Below, piece after piece: positions 34,624 to 43,053 of a stretch of 64,000 bases of DNA. The position numbers and the translations under genes are program-made. Each line of letters opens with the position of its first letter. The stretch's first letter is position 1. Below the pieces are notes generated by a model. The model had not been told where the DNA came from. It worked only from the letters and a program-made list of their open reading frames with translations, and searched no databases. The DNA lies in the NCBI GenBank assembly GCA_009784935.1, contig WQXI01000001.1, positions 62,001 through 126,000 of the forward strand, written 5' to 3'. The DNA is from Treponema sp. Lineage in GTDB: Bacteria; Spirochaetota; Spirochaetia; Treponematales; Breznakiellaceae.

Positions 34624-35572
34624 ATTACTTTTATTTTCGGCAAAAAATCCGGTTTTTTGCGAAATTCTGCCGGATTATTATTTCTCTGTTGGAACTCATT
34701 TTGGCATTACTTACGGGCAGACTTTTGAGCTTGTTTACCCTACTGCTCAAACAAAGGGTGAACTTTTAAGCGAACTTATATGGGACATGAAACCCATTTT
34801 TTATCTTGGACTCAATCTTGAATACGGCCTCGAAAATATTATGCGAAGCGCCGGGTTTTTTGCTTCTCTTTCATTTAGAGCAGGTATACCGGGAGACAGC
34901 GGAGTTATAGAAAACAGGGACTGGATGTCTCAGCAAAACGGCAATCTTACCCATTTTTCTTCTCATACCAATAATACAAGAGAGTTTTTTATGCTGGATG
35001 CAGCGATTGGAGCGTCGATTCCTATTGGTAAAAACTTTTATATTAAACCGTTTTTAAGCACCACTTGGATGCATTTTGCATTTACAGGGAGAGACGGATA
35101 CGGGATTTATGCAAGAGAGACCCCTCCATTGTCAGGAGTATTTCAAGATATAAATGACAATCCTGTCACGCGATCATTTGACGGTGAAGATGTAATTCAC
35201 TATAAACAAGACTGGTTTATAATAGCTGCCGGTATTTCTGCCGGTACAAAAATGTTTTATCCTTTTACATTTGATGTTTCTTTTTTAATAAGTCCGCTTA
35301 CATACTGTACCGCAGACGATGTGCATATTGAAAGAGGAATTAGATTTTTGGATTACGCATTATTCGGTCTTTATATGGAACCTCGAATTAAAATTACTTT
35401 TTCTATAGAAAGGTTTGATTTATCGCTGGAAGCCGCTTATCGTTATATAGGAAGAACGAGAGGACCGTCATACGCCAGAACAAACACACAATCCTCTTTT
35501 TCTTCAAGCGGGCAGGCAGGGTCGAGCCTTTCACTTTATGAAGCGCGTTTTTTATTAGCTTATAGATTTTAA
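34586..35572 (+). CDS. Omptin-like outer-membrane beta-barrel, possible protease
   Basis: 328 residues from ATG 34586, giving a signal peptide (KNASVLTGLIVILLLFSA); a start at 34559 is possible. The rest is amphipathic beta-strand ending YRF, typical of an outer-membrane barrel. The segments NRDWMSQQ (residues 110-117), FSSH (124-127) and CTADDVHIER (241-250) line up with the omptin signatures DYDWMN, SSH and the Asp-x-His dyad (here Asp245 and His247). The first Asp of the DxD pair is Asn110, so activity is uncertain. Omptins are aspartate-type proteases of Gram-negative outer membranes. The match is by eye. Confidence 0.65.
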   Translation: MKNASVLTGLIVILLLFSAKNPVFCEILPDYYFSVGTHFGITYGQTFELVYPTAQTKGELLSELIWDMKPIFYLGLNLEYGLENIMRSAGFFASLSFRAGIPGDSGVIENRDWMSQQNGNLTHFSSHTNNTREFFMLDAAIGASIPIGKNFYIKPFLSTTWMHFAFTGRDGYGIYARETPPLSGVFQDINDNPVTRSFDGEDVIHYKQDWFIIAAGISAGTKMFYPFTFDVSFLISPLTYCTADDVHIERGIRFLDYALFGLYMEPRIKITFSIERFDLSLEAAYRYIGRTRGPSYARTNTQSSFSSSGQAGSSLSLYEARFLLAYRF

Positions 35573-35580
35573 CTTGTTTA

Positions 35581-35982
35581 CTAAAGAAATAATGCTTTTG
35601 GGAAAAGAAAATGTAAAAGACCTATTGCCATAAGAGCCAATCCTATCGGTTTTCTAAAAACAAGAAGACTCACTCCCAGACGATCAAGTTCTCCGGCTTT
35701 TGCGGATAAATCCTGCCTGTAAATACCAAAAATCAGCATAAGACCGGCAATTAACCCAGCGGCGGCAGGTAAAAGGTCTCCTATGACAAGAAGATCGCCT
35801 TCGAACGGAGAAAGCAGTTTTAAAACGCCTGTAACAGCGCACATAATACCTAAAATAAGATTAAAAGTAGGACCTTTTATAGAAAATTGAGCGATTTCAC
35901 CTGCGTCACCCTCAGAGTCTTTAAAGAGAACATATCCTGCCAAGCCATTGCAAAGAATGGATAAAAAGTACAATTGGGGCAT
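35581..35982 (-). CDS. Small integral membrane protein
   Basis: 133 residues with about four membrane segments (for example NLILGIMCAVTGVLKLLS, LPAAAGLIAGLMLIFGI, GLALMAIGLLHFLFP). I do not recognise the family; similar proteins of spirochaetes are annotated only as membrane proteins. It converges on the omptin-like gene with eight bases between stops. Confidence 0.7.
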   Translation of the reverse strand: MPQLYFLSILCNGLAGYVLFKDSEGDAGEIAQFSIKGPTFNLILGIMCAVTGVLKLLSPFEGDLLVIGDLLPAAAGLIAGLMLIFGIYRQDLSAKAGELDRLGVSLLVFRKPIGLALMAIGLLHFLFPKALFL

Positions 35983-36037
35983 ACTTCATATTTAACGTTT
36001 TATAGAGGCTTTGTCAAGGGTATCCGCTAATATTGAA

Positions 36038-37087
36038 TCAATAAATCAGCATTGCATCGCCGTAACTGAAAAATCTGTACTGCTCTTTTATTGCCTCAGC
36101 ATAACTTTGCATAATAACCTCTTTTCCCGCAAATGCAGAAACAAGCATTAAAAGAGTCGATTCTGGCGTGTGAAAATTAGTAAACAAAGCGTCTATTACA
36201 TTAAATTTATATCCCGGATATATAAAAATTGAAGTATTTGATTTTCCCTTTTTTAATTTACCGTCTTCCCAAGCGCTTTCTAAGGTACGTACGCTTGTTG
36301 TTCCGACTGCAATTATTTTACGGCCTTCATTTTTTGCGTTTTCTATTTTAACTGCTGTTGAGTCATTAATACAATAAGTTTCGCTGTGCATTGTATGGTC
36401 TTGAATATTTTCGCTTCGTACAGGAAGAAATGTGCCAAGCCCCACATGCAATGTAACAAACGCGCTGTCTATTCCATTTTTTTTTAGTGATTCAATAGTT
36501 TCCTTTGTAAAATGCAAGCCGGCTGTAGGAGCCGCCGCAGAGCCTGTCTCTTTTGCATAAATCGTCTGATACCTTTCTGAATCAGCTCTTTCGTCTTTTC
36601 TTTTTATATAAGGCGGAAGCGGAACATGACCATAGTTCTCGAGCCATTCATCTGTTACCGCATTTTTAAATCTTAATAAAATATATCCGTCTTCATGTCC
36701 AATAACTTCTGCTTTTACTTGCTCTACTTCAAAAATACTTCCTATTTTTATTCTGCTTGCCCTTTTTGCCATCGCTTTCCATAAAAAACCATCGTTTTTT
36801 TTATCTTCCAGCAAAAGAAATTCTGTTTCTGTTCCTGTTTTGATATTCTTTGCGCAAAGCCGCGCTTTTCGCACCTTTGTATCATTAAAAACCAATAATG
36901 GCTTTTTTCCGGATGGACTTAAAAATATTTTCTCGCAAAGAATTTCCGGCAGCTTCGAAACAGTCTCATGTTTTATAAAACCATAAGTTCTATCCAGCGT
37001 CATTAATCTGCTCTGCCCGCGTTCCTTTGGCGGAAACTGCGCGATTAAATTTTCGGGCAAATCAAAACAAAAATCTTTCGTCTTCAT
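36038..37087 (-). CDS. queA: tRNA preQ1(34) ribosyltransferase-isomerase
   Basis: 349 residues, full length. It opens with FDLPENLIAQFPPKERGQSRL and contains ARLCAKN, TGSAAAPTAGLHFTKE, VGLGTFLPV and TNFHTPESTLLMLVSAF, all diagnostic of QueA, which transfers the ribosyl part of SAM to preQ1 at tRNA position 34 in queuosine synthesis. It follows ruvB with a 120-bp gap filled by a repeat. Confidence 0.95.
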   Translation of the reverse strand: MKTKDFCFDLPENLIAQFPPKERGQSRLMTLDRTYGFIKHETVSKLPEILCEKIFLSPSGKKPLLVFNDTKVRKARLCAKNIKTGTETEFLLLEDKKNDGFLWKAMAKRASRIKIGSIFEVEQVKAEVIGHEDGYILLRFKNAVTDEWLENYGHVPLPPYIKRKDERADSERYQTIYAKETGSAAAPTAGLHFTKETIESLKKNGIDSAFVTLHVGLGTFLPVRSENIQDHTMHSETYCINDSTAVKIENAKNEGRKIIAVGTTSVRTLESAWEDGKLKKGKSNTSIFIYPGYKFNVIDALFTNFHTPESTLLMLVSAFAGKEVIMQSYAEAIKEQYRFFSYGDAMLIY

Positions 37088-37122
37088 CTCAATCCCTTAA
37101 TAAATTTATTATAAAAATATAT

Positions 37123-37210
37123 AACCACAGAGTATTGGCAACTGTAGTTGCCCGGAGTTATTACTACAAAAGCCTTTCTCCTCCGTGAAACTCTGTGGAC
37201 TCCGTGGTTA
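37123..37210. repeat. CCACAGAG palindrome with nested GGCAACTGTAGTTGCC
   Basis: Left arm AACCACAGAGTA, right arm CTCTGTGGACTCCGTGGTTA; inside is the small perfect palindrome GGCAACTGTAGTTGCC. It fills the queA-ruvB gap, and its last bases form the ruvB stop codon on the minus strand. Confidence 0.8.
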
Positions 37211-38224
37211 AAACAAAGAATCATTATTAACAGGCGTAAGACCTAGGTGTCCATACCCTAATGCTGTCACTACCCTGCCTCTTGGCGTTCGTTGTATAAG
37301 TCCCGCCATAATCAAAAATGGCTCATAGTAATCTTCTAATGTTTCTACAGATTCTCCTATAGAGATTGCGAGAGTTTCCGCTCCTACAGGTCCGCCTTTA
37401 TAACGTTCTATAATAATTTTTAAAATTTCTCTGTCTTGTTTTTCTAATCCAAGCTCATCAATTTCTAATCTTGATAAACCCATACGAACAACATCAACTG
37501 TTATCGAAGGCTCTCCTTTGTGCTGGGCAAAATCTCTCATACGTTTTAATAATTGATTTACAACTCTTGGAGTCCCTCTCGATGATTTTGCCAAAAGAGC
37601 CGCTGCGTCTTTTTCTATTTTAACATTTAATAATCCTGCAGAACGATGTACAATGTCTTCTAAATCCTTTTGTTCATAAAAAGAAAAACGGCATGTTATT
37701 CCAAAACGGCTGATAAGCGGGCTTGAAACAACTCCTGCTTTTGTTGTCGCGCCTACCAGTGTAAAAGGTTTTATTGCAATACGGATTGTCCTTGCCATCG
37801 GTCCCTGCCCTACAACCCAGTCAATTCCATAATCTTCCATTGCTATATATAAAAGTTCTTCTATTGCAGGTTTTAAACTGTGGATTTCGTCAATAAAAAA
37901 CACATCACCCTTTTTTAAATTTGTTAAAAAACCTACAAGGTCTTTAGGTTTATCAAGCGCCGGAGCTGTAGTTTGAATAAAACCGCTTTCCATCTCATTA
38001 GCGACAACCTGCGCCATTGTGGTTTTTCCAAGCCCTGCAGGTCCGATTAAAAATAAATGATCGAGAGAATCACCGCGTTCTTTGGCGGCAGAAATAAAAA
38101 CTGACAAGTTGTCTTTCATTGCCTTCTGACCTAGGAACTCTTTTAAACTTCGCGGACGCAGAGCAAGATCATGAGTGTCTTCTATTATGGTCTCCGGTCT
38201 AACCGGGCTTTCGTTATTTTTCAT
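37208..38224 (-). CDS. ruvB: Holliday junction branch-migration ATPase RuvB
   Basis: 338 residues. It has LRPRSLKEFLGQ, Walker A GPAGLGKTTMAQ, Walker B DEIHSL, GATTKAG (sensor 1) and ERYKGGPVGAETLA in the winged-helix end, the standard RuvB set. It forms the hexameric motor on Holliday junctions with RuvA, encoded just upstream. Its TAA stop coincides with the edge of a dispersed repeat. Confidence 0.96.
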   Translation of the reverse strand: MKNNESPVRPETIIEDTHDLALRPRSLKEFLGQKAMKDNLSVFISAAKERGDSLDHLFLIGPAGLGKTTMAQVVANEMESGFIQTTAPALDKPKDLVGFLTNLKKGDVFFIDEIHSLKPAIEELLYIAMEDYGIDWVVGQGPMARTIRIAIKPFTLVGATTKAGVVSSPLISRFGITCRFSFYEQKDLEDIVHRSAGLLNVKIEKDAAALLAKSSRGTPRVVNQLLKRMRDFAQHKGEPSITVDVVRMGLSRLEIDELGLEKQDREILKIIIERYKGGPVGAETLAISIGESVETLEDYYEPFLIMAGLIQRTPRGRVVTALGYGHLGLTPVNNDSLF

Positions 38225-38240
38225 AAATTAACCCCATATA

Positions 38241-38369
38241 TCACACGGAGGCACGGAGGCACAGAGAACACGGAGGATTGGCAACTGTAGTTGCCCAGAG
38301 TTCGTTGTACGAAAACTATTCCTCCCCTGTGAAATTTTAAGCAACTTTAGTTGCAGTACTCCGTGGTTA
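38241..38369. repeat. Long composite CACGGAG repeat between ruvA and ruvB
   Basis: The left part TCACACGGAGGCACGGAGGC is followed by the nested palindrome GGCAACTGTAGTTGCCC and, near the right end, by GCAACTTTAGTTGC; the right arm is ACTCCGTGGTTAT. It fills most of the 161-bp gap in the ruvAB unit. Confidence 0.8.
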
Positions 38370-38385
38370 TATTCTTTTTTTATCA

Positions 38386-38976
38386 TCATGTGCCGCTCAA
38401 GTATACGATTGCTTCATGAAAAAGCAATTTTTCTTTTTCTGCTGCCGGCATTTCTTTATTAATCCCTTCTTCTGCCTTTACAATAGCTTCTGCCGCTTTT
38501 CGCCTGTCGTAGCCCATTCCAACAAGAGCTTCTACAAGATCGTTATAAGGAGTTGTAACAGCTCCAGAGCCCTGCGTTTGAACCAGTTTACCCTTTAATG
38601 ATAAAAGCATTTTTTGCGCTGTCTTTTTTCCGAGTCCCGGCACTGCCTCCAGTCTTGTAAGATCGCCGTTTTCCAAAGCCTGCTCAAGATCTTCCTGACT
38701 AATACCGCTCATTATTTTTATAGCCCCTTTTGGACCGATACCTTCAACCTTTAATAATTCTAAAAAGGTATTACGCCGTCTTTCTGCATAAAAACCGTAT
38801 AACTTTACTTGATCTTCGCGGTGGTAAAGCCATGTAAGCACTCTGCATTCACTGTTAAGAGCCAAACTGTGTATATCATTGGCGGGCATAGCTACATCCC
38901 ATTCGATATCACCGGATAGGATAAAAACAGAGTCAACGCCCTTTGCGGTCAGAGTGCCGCGAATACTGTTAAACAT
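38386..38976 (-). CDS. ruvA: Holliday junction DNA-binding protein RuvA
   Basis: 196 residues: an OB fold at the N-terminus (MFNSIRGTLTAKGVDSVFI), then tandem helix-hairpin-helix motifs (LLKVEGIGPKGAIKIMSG; LEAVPGLGKKTAQKMLLSL), and a C-terminal UBA-like domain that contacts RuvB (VEALVGMGYDRRKAAEAI). It is upstream of ruvB on the same strand. Confidence 0.95.
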   Translation of the reverse strand: MFNSIRGTLTAKGVDSVFILSGDIEWDVAMPANDIHSLALNSECRVLTWLYHREDQVKLYGFYAERRRNTFLELLKVEGIGPKGAIKIMSGISQEDLEQALENGDLTRLEAVPGLGKKTAQKMLLSLKGKLVQTQGSGAVTTPYNDLVEALVGMGYDRRKAAEAIVKAEEGINKEMPAAEKEKLLFHEAIVYLSGT

Positions 38977-39053
38977 ACATCAAGTATATCATTTTATTGA
39001 TAAATAAAGAAGTCCATTGACTGTATTCAATATATTAATTTAGAATGTTCTAA

Positions 39054-40253
39054 GTGAATAAACCAGAACTCCTTGCTCCTGCAGGCGACATGACCAAATT
39101 AAAACTTGCTGTAAAATACGGCGCTGACGCTGTTTATTTCGGAGGCAGGTTCGGCTTGCGGGCAGGAGCAGCCATAGATGATGAATTTTTAAAAGAAGCC
39201 GTCTCTTACGCTCATTCTTTTGGTAAAAAAGCTTATATTACTTTAAATATATTTGCGCGTAATTCTGATTTTAATAATATAAAAACATATATAAAACAAC
39301 TGGAAGAAATAGGCGCAGACGCGGTAATAGTTTCTGATCTTGGCGTTTTAAAACTTGTCAGAGAAAATTCATCGCTAAATATACATATTTCTACACAGGC
39401 AAATGTAATAAATAAATTTACAGCACAGGAATATGTTAATCTTGGAGCAAAGCGCATTATTCTTGCCCGCGAATGCAGCAGTAAAGAAATTAAAGAAATC
39501 GCAGATTTTATAAAAGACCGCTGTGAAATAGAAATTTTTGTTCACGGAGCTATGTGTGTAAGTTATTCCGGACGCTGTGTAATTTCTAACTATATGACTA
39601 ACCGCGAAGCAAACCGCGGCGAATGTTCCCAGCCCTGCCGTTATAAATATTTTACATCCGGCACACTAACAGAAGAAAAAAGACCCGATGAGCATTGGGC
39701 TGTCGAAGAAGACGCAAACGGCACATATATAATGAACAGCAAAGACCTATGCCTTATAAATCATCTTGACGAATTAACTGCCTGCGGAGTAACAAGTTTT
39801 AAAATTGAAGGCCGAATGAAGTCCGATTATTATACAGCTTCGGCAGTTAATACATACAGACGCGCATTAAATAAAGAAGATTTTGATTTTATAACAGAAA
39901 TTGATAAAAGCCCTCATAGACCGTGGACAACAGGTTTTGTGTTCGAAAAAAATGACAATCTATTTATCAAACACACAAATCAAGTTTCTACCCATGAGGT
40001 TGTCGGAATGTGCCTCGGCGGAAACAAAATCCTTCAGCGTAATGTTTTTAACGAAGGCGATGAACTCGAAATATTATCACCGGGCAAAAATCATAATTTA
40101 ACATTTATTGTAAAATCCATCAAAGACGAACAGGGGCAAAGTATAACAAGGGCAAACAGAGCAGGCGCTGTTTACCTTATAGAAATTGACGGAATATCGC
40201 TCGAGCCTGATGAGTTTTTAAGAAAAAAATGCGTTAATAAAGAAGATTTATAA
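39054..40253 (+). CDS. Peptidase U32 family protein (TrhP/RlhA-like)
   Basis: 399 residues from a GTG start. It opens PELLAPAGDMTKLKLAVKYG, the U32 signature, with AVYFGG and a Cys-rich core VSYSGRCVISNYMTNREANR then GECSQPCRYKY. Despite the family name, relatives hydroxylate RNA (tRNA U34 or 23S C2501) rather than cut peptides; which applies here is not clear. Its last bases overlap the convergent ruvC end. Confidence 0.88.
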   Translation: MNKPELLAPAGDMTKLKLAVKYGADAVYFGGRFGLRAGAAIDDEFLKEAVSYAHSFGKKAYITLNIFARNSDFNNIKTYIKQLEEIGADAVIVSDLGVLKLVRENSSLNIHISTQANVINKFTAQEYVNLGAKRIILARECSSKEIKEIADFIKDRCEIEIFVHGAMCVSYSGRCVISNYMTNREANRGECSQPCRYKYFTSGTLTEEKRPDEHWAVEEDANGTYIMNSKDLCLINHLDELTACGVTSFKIEGRMKSDYYTASAVNTYRRALNKEDFDFITEIDKSPHRPWTTGFVFEKNDNLFIKHTNQVSTHEVVGMCLGGNKILQRNVFNEGDELEILSPGKNHNLTFIVKSIKDEQGQSITRANRAGAVYLIEIDGISLEPDEFLRKKCVNKEDL

Positions 40254-40739
40254 TTTTGCTATTCCCACGGCGGCGTTTACTGCGCAAATAGCCGCTCCCA
40301 GAGCGTCTGCCGCATGGTCGGGTTTGGGAGCTTTTTCCAGTCCCAGAATAATACGCACCATTTCCTGTATTTGTTTTTTATCAGCTGACGCGCTTCCTGT
40401 AATTCCTTTTTTTATTGCGTTAGGTGTAAATTCGTGGAGAGGTATTCCCTTTTCGGCAACTGCGGCGGATATAACTCCCCTGGCTTCTGCTACAGGGATA
40501 GCGCTTGTTACATTTTTGCCGAAAAAAAGTATCTCTATCGCGGCTTCTGACGGTTTATATTTTTTTATAATTTCTCTAATACTCTGAAAAATAAAAAAAA
40601 GACGTTCTGCCCTTGGACAGCCCGCCTTTGTAATTATAGTGCCATGATCGATATAAACAATTTTTCCGTCTATATCATTTAGAACGCCCCAGCCTGTACT
40701 TGCAAGACCCGGGTCTATCCCTAATATCCTGCGCTGCAT
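40248..40739 (-). CDS. ruvC: Crossover junction endodeoxyribonuclease RuvC
   Basis: 163 residues. The acidic catalytic set is visible: GIDPGLASTGWG (first Asp), AAIEILFFGKN (Glu) and KPDHAADALGAAICA (two Asp). It resolves Holliday junctions with RuvAB. It follows yebC by three bases. Confidence 0.94.
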   Translation of the reverse strand: MQRRILGIDPGLASTGWGVLNDIDGKIVYIDHGTIITKAGCPRAERLFFIFQSIREIIKKYKPSEAAIEILFFGKNVTSAIPVAEARGVISAAVAEKGIPLHEFTPNAIKKGITGSASADKKQIQEMVRIILGLEKAPKPDHAADALGAAICAVNAAVGIAKL

Positions 40740-40742
40740 TTG

Positions 40743-41483
40743 TTACCCAGCGTCAAATCCTTCGGGGATTGCTATATTGCTGTAAACATTCTGCACATCG
40801 TCATTTTCTTCAAGTTTGTCGATAAGCTTTAACACCTTTGCAGTGCCGTCATTGTCCAAAGAAACTTCTGCTTCTGCAACCATGCTGACCTGCGCGCTCA
40901 TTGTTTCAAACTCTTTTGTCTGAAGAGCGTTCAACACACTTTCAAAATCTTCCGGAGCTGTGGTAACTTCGATTATTCCTTCTGCCGCAGCTACATCTTC
41001 CGCTCCGCCTTCTATAGCGACTTCCATAACAGCATCTTCTGTATACTTTTCGCCGTCCATGGTAATTACGCCTTGGCGCTTAAAAAGTCTCGAAACAGAA
41101 CCTGTTGTAGCAAGCTGTCCTCCGGCTCTTGTAAGAATATTGCGTATATCTGCGGCAGCCCGGTTTTTATTGTCCGTAAGGACTTCTATAAAAATTGCGA
41201 CACCGCCCGGCGCATATGCTTCATATACAAGTTCTTCGTAGCTTACGCCTTCCAGCTCTCCTGTTCCTTTCTTAACAGCCCTGTCAATATTGTCTTTGGG
41301 CATATTGGCAGCTCTAGCTTTAAGAATAGCTGTACGCAGTCTGGGGTTTCCGTCAAGACTTCCTCCGCCCATGCGGGCGGCTATGGAAATTTCTTTTATT
41401 AACTTTGTAAACATCTGCCCGCGTTTTGCGTCGGCAGCGCCTTTTGCGTGCTTAATTGTCGCCCATTTACTGTGGCCCGACAT
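40743..41483 (-). CDS. YebC/PmpR-family protein
   Basis: 246 residues, opening SGHSKWATIKHAKGAADAKR, then PRLRTAILKARAANMPKDNI and YEAYAPGGVAIFIEVLTDNKNR, all YebC signatures. Members act as DNA-binding regulators or as translation factors at proline stretches. It is commonly next to ruvC, as here. Confidence 0.95.
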   Translation of the reverse strand: MSGHSKWATIKHAKGAADAKRGQMFTKLIKEISIAARMGGGSLDGNPRLRTAILKARAANMPKDNIDRAVKKGTGELEGVSYEELVYEAYAPGGVAIFIEVLTDNKNRAAADIRNILTRAGGQLATTGSVSRLFKRQGVITMDGEKYTEDAVMEVAIEGGAEDVAAAEGIIEVTTAPEDFESVLNALQTKEFETMSAQVSMVAEAEVSLDNDGTAKVLKLIDKLEENDDVQNVYSNIAIPEGFDAG

Positions 41484-41523
41484 AGGTACTCCTTAAATGT
41501 GAGAAAATATTATGTAAGTAAAA

Positions 41524-41748
41524 TTACGCTCTACTTCTCTGAGCTGCTCTGCCCAAGGTATCGCGCATAGTTTTCTGATACCAGTCCATTGCAAAAGGTT
41601 CTTTTGCTCTTACCTGAGGTTTAACTGAGTATTCAATCTTGTCCTTGCAGTCTTCGCACATACTGAAATTTGCATAGTAAAAGAATGTTTTGTCTGTGAT
41701 AGGATTATCCATTTTTTTCTTGCAGATGTCACATGTAATGGTTATCAT
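41524..41748 (-). CDS. Small zinc-ribbon protein of unknown function
   Basis: 74 residues with CDICKKK near the start and CEDCKDK at about residues 31-37: two CxxC pairs that probably hold one zinc. The rest is basic and helical, ending RAAQRSRA. There is AGGAGG before the ATG. The function is unknown; it is upstream of the yebC-ruvC pair, separated by about 40 bases. Confidence 0.75.
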   Translation of the reverse strand: MITITCDICKKKMDNPITDKTFFYYANFSMCEDCKDKIEYSVKPQVRAKEPFAMDWYQKTMRDTLGRAAQRSRA

Positions 41749-41799
41749 AAAAGCCTCCTGATTTATTATCTTGTTATAGTATACAAAACCTTTTACAAT

Positions 41800-43053
41800 A
41801 TGTCGAGTACCTATATGAAGAAAAATGAAAATTTACTTAAAATTGAAGGGAAGCTGTACACCCCCCAAAATCCGCTAATAATAGCCGAATTAGGTACCTC
41901 TCATAACGGCGAATTATCTAAGGCAAAATCATTAGTAAATGTGGCTCAGGACAGCGGAGCGGACTGTATAAAAGTCCAAATGGTTTATGCTGACGAGATT
42001 CTTCACCCTAATACAGGTATAGTTCCGCTTCCCGGCGGCAATATAAGGCTTTATGATCAGTTTAAAAAGCTCGAAAAAGAGCCTGATTTTTATATCGAAG
42101 TTAAAAAATACGCAGAATCTAAAGGAATTTTGTTTCTTTGCACCCCTTTTGGGTTAAAAAGCGCTTCGATATTGAGGGAAATGCAGCCCAAAATGGTAAA
42201 AATCGCCTCTCCGGAGTTAAATTTTACTAGTTTGCTGGAAGAAATCGCCGACTGGGGGGTACCTGCATTACTTTCGAGCGGAGTTTCGACTCTAGCAGAT
42301 ATCGAAAGAGCTGTGGAAGTTTTTAAAAACAAAAAAACAAATTCTACCACGAACCAACACGAACCTTCGGTAGGCAGACGGACAGAGATAAGAGAGCGAA
42401 GTACAAGTTCGTGTGGTTTGTGGTTAAAAAATGTATGTCTTCTTCATTGTGTTACGGCTTATCCAGCGCCGGAGACTGACTACAATTTAAGAGTACTGCC
42501 TAATTTAGCTTCGGTTTTTGGTGTCTCTGTCGGGGTGAGCGATCACAGCAGTGATCCGCAGTTAGTGCCCGCGTTATCGGCTGCAATGGGAGCTTGTGTC
42601 ATAGAAAAGCATTTTTGCCTTTCCAGAAACGATCCGGGTCTTGATGACCCCATCGCCCTTGAACCTCAGGCTTTCTCGATTATGGTAAATGCCGTACGCC
42701 GTGCCGCCGAAGAAGGCAGCGAAGAAACTATAAACCGGTACAGCCGCGAAAAAGGAAGCGAATTAATCGAGCAAATTTTAGGCAGCGGCGTTAAAGAACT
42801 CGCTCCTTCGGAAAAAGACAATTACAACCGTACCAACCGTTCGATTCACACCCTTAGAGATATTCAAAAAGGCGAAGTATTAAAAAAAGAAGACTTTGCT
42901 GTTCTTAGAACAGAAAAAGTTCTTCGACCGGGTCTTGAGCCTTATTGGGAAAACGCGCTAATAGGAAGAACTGTGCAAGACTTTATCCCCGCCGGAGAAG
43001 GGATTAGATTCGAGGATGTTAAAAATCTAGAAATTAACACACCTCAGCTTTGA
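41800..43053 (+). CDS. NeuB-like sialic-acid-type synthase with SAF domain
   Basis: 417 residues. The TIM-barrel part has PLIIAELGTSHNGELSKA, GADCIKVQMVYADEI, PFGLKSASILREM, ASPELNF and VGVSDHSSDPQL, the NeuB/SpsE pattern for joining phosphoenolpyruvate to an amino sugar to give a nonulosonic acid. The C-terminal 80 residues (RSIHTLRDIQKGEVLKKEDF) are the SAF antifreeze-like domain. Residues about 183-209 are an in-frame palindromic repeat between the barrel strands before LLHCVTAYPAP. Its 3' end overlaps the convergent xylanase gene by 20 bases. It may supply the SpsF/SpsG-type genes at 0-3 kb. Confidence 0.88.
   Translation: MSSTYMKKNENLLKIEGKLYTPQNPLIIAELGTSHNGELSKAKSLVNVAQDSGADCIKVQMVYADEILHPNTGIVPLPGGNIRLYDQFKKLEKEPDFYIEVKKYAESKGILFLCTPFGLKSASILREMQPKMVKIASPELNFTSLLEEIADWGVPALLSSGVSTLADIERAVEVFKNKKTNSTTNQHEPSVGRRTEIRERSTSSCGLWLKNVCLLHCVTAYPAPETDYNLRVLPNLASVFGVSVGVSDHSSDPQLVPALSAAMGACVIEKHFCLSRNDPGLDDPIALEPQAFSIMVNAVRRAAEEGSEETINRYSREKGSELIEQILGSGVKELAPSEKDNYNRTNRSIHTLRDIQKGEVLKKEDFAVLRTEKVLRPGLEPYWENALIGRTVQDFIPAGEGIRFEDVKNLEINTPQL
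42346..42425. repeat. In-frame ACCACGAAC palindrome inside the NeuB-like gene
   Basis: Left arm ACCACGAACCAACACGAACC, right arm AAGTTCGTGTGGTTTGTGGT, close inverse complements. A variant subfamily (CACGAA in place of CACAGAG). It is open in the gene frame and encodes about 27 residues that interrupt an otherwise normal barrel. Confidence 0.8.
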
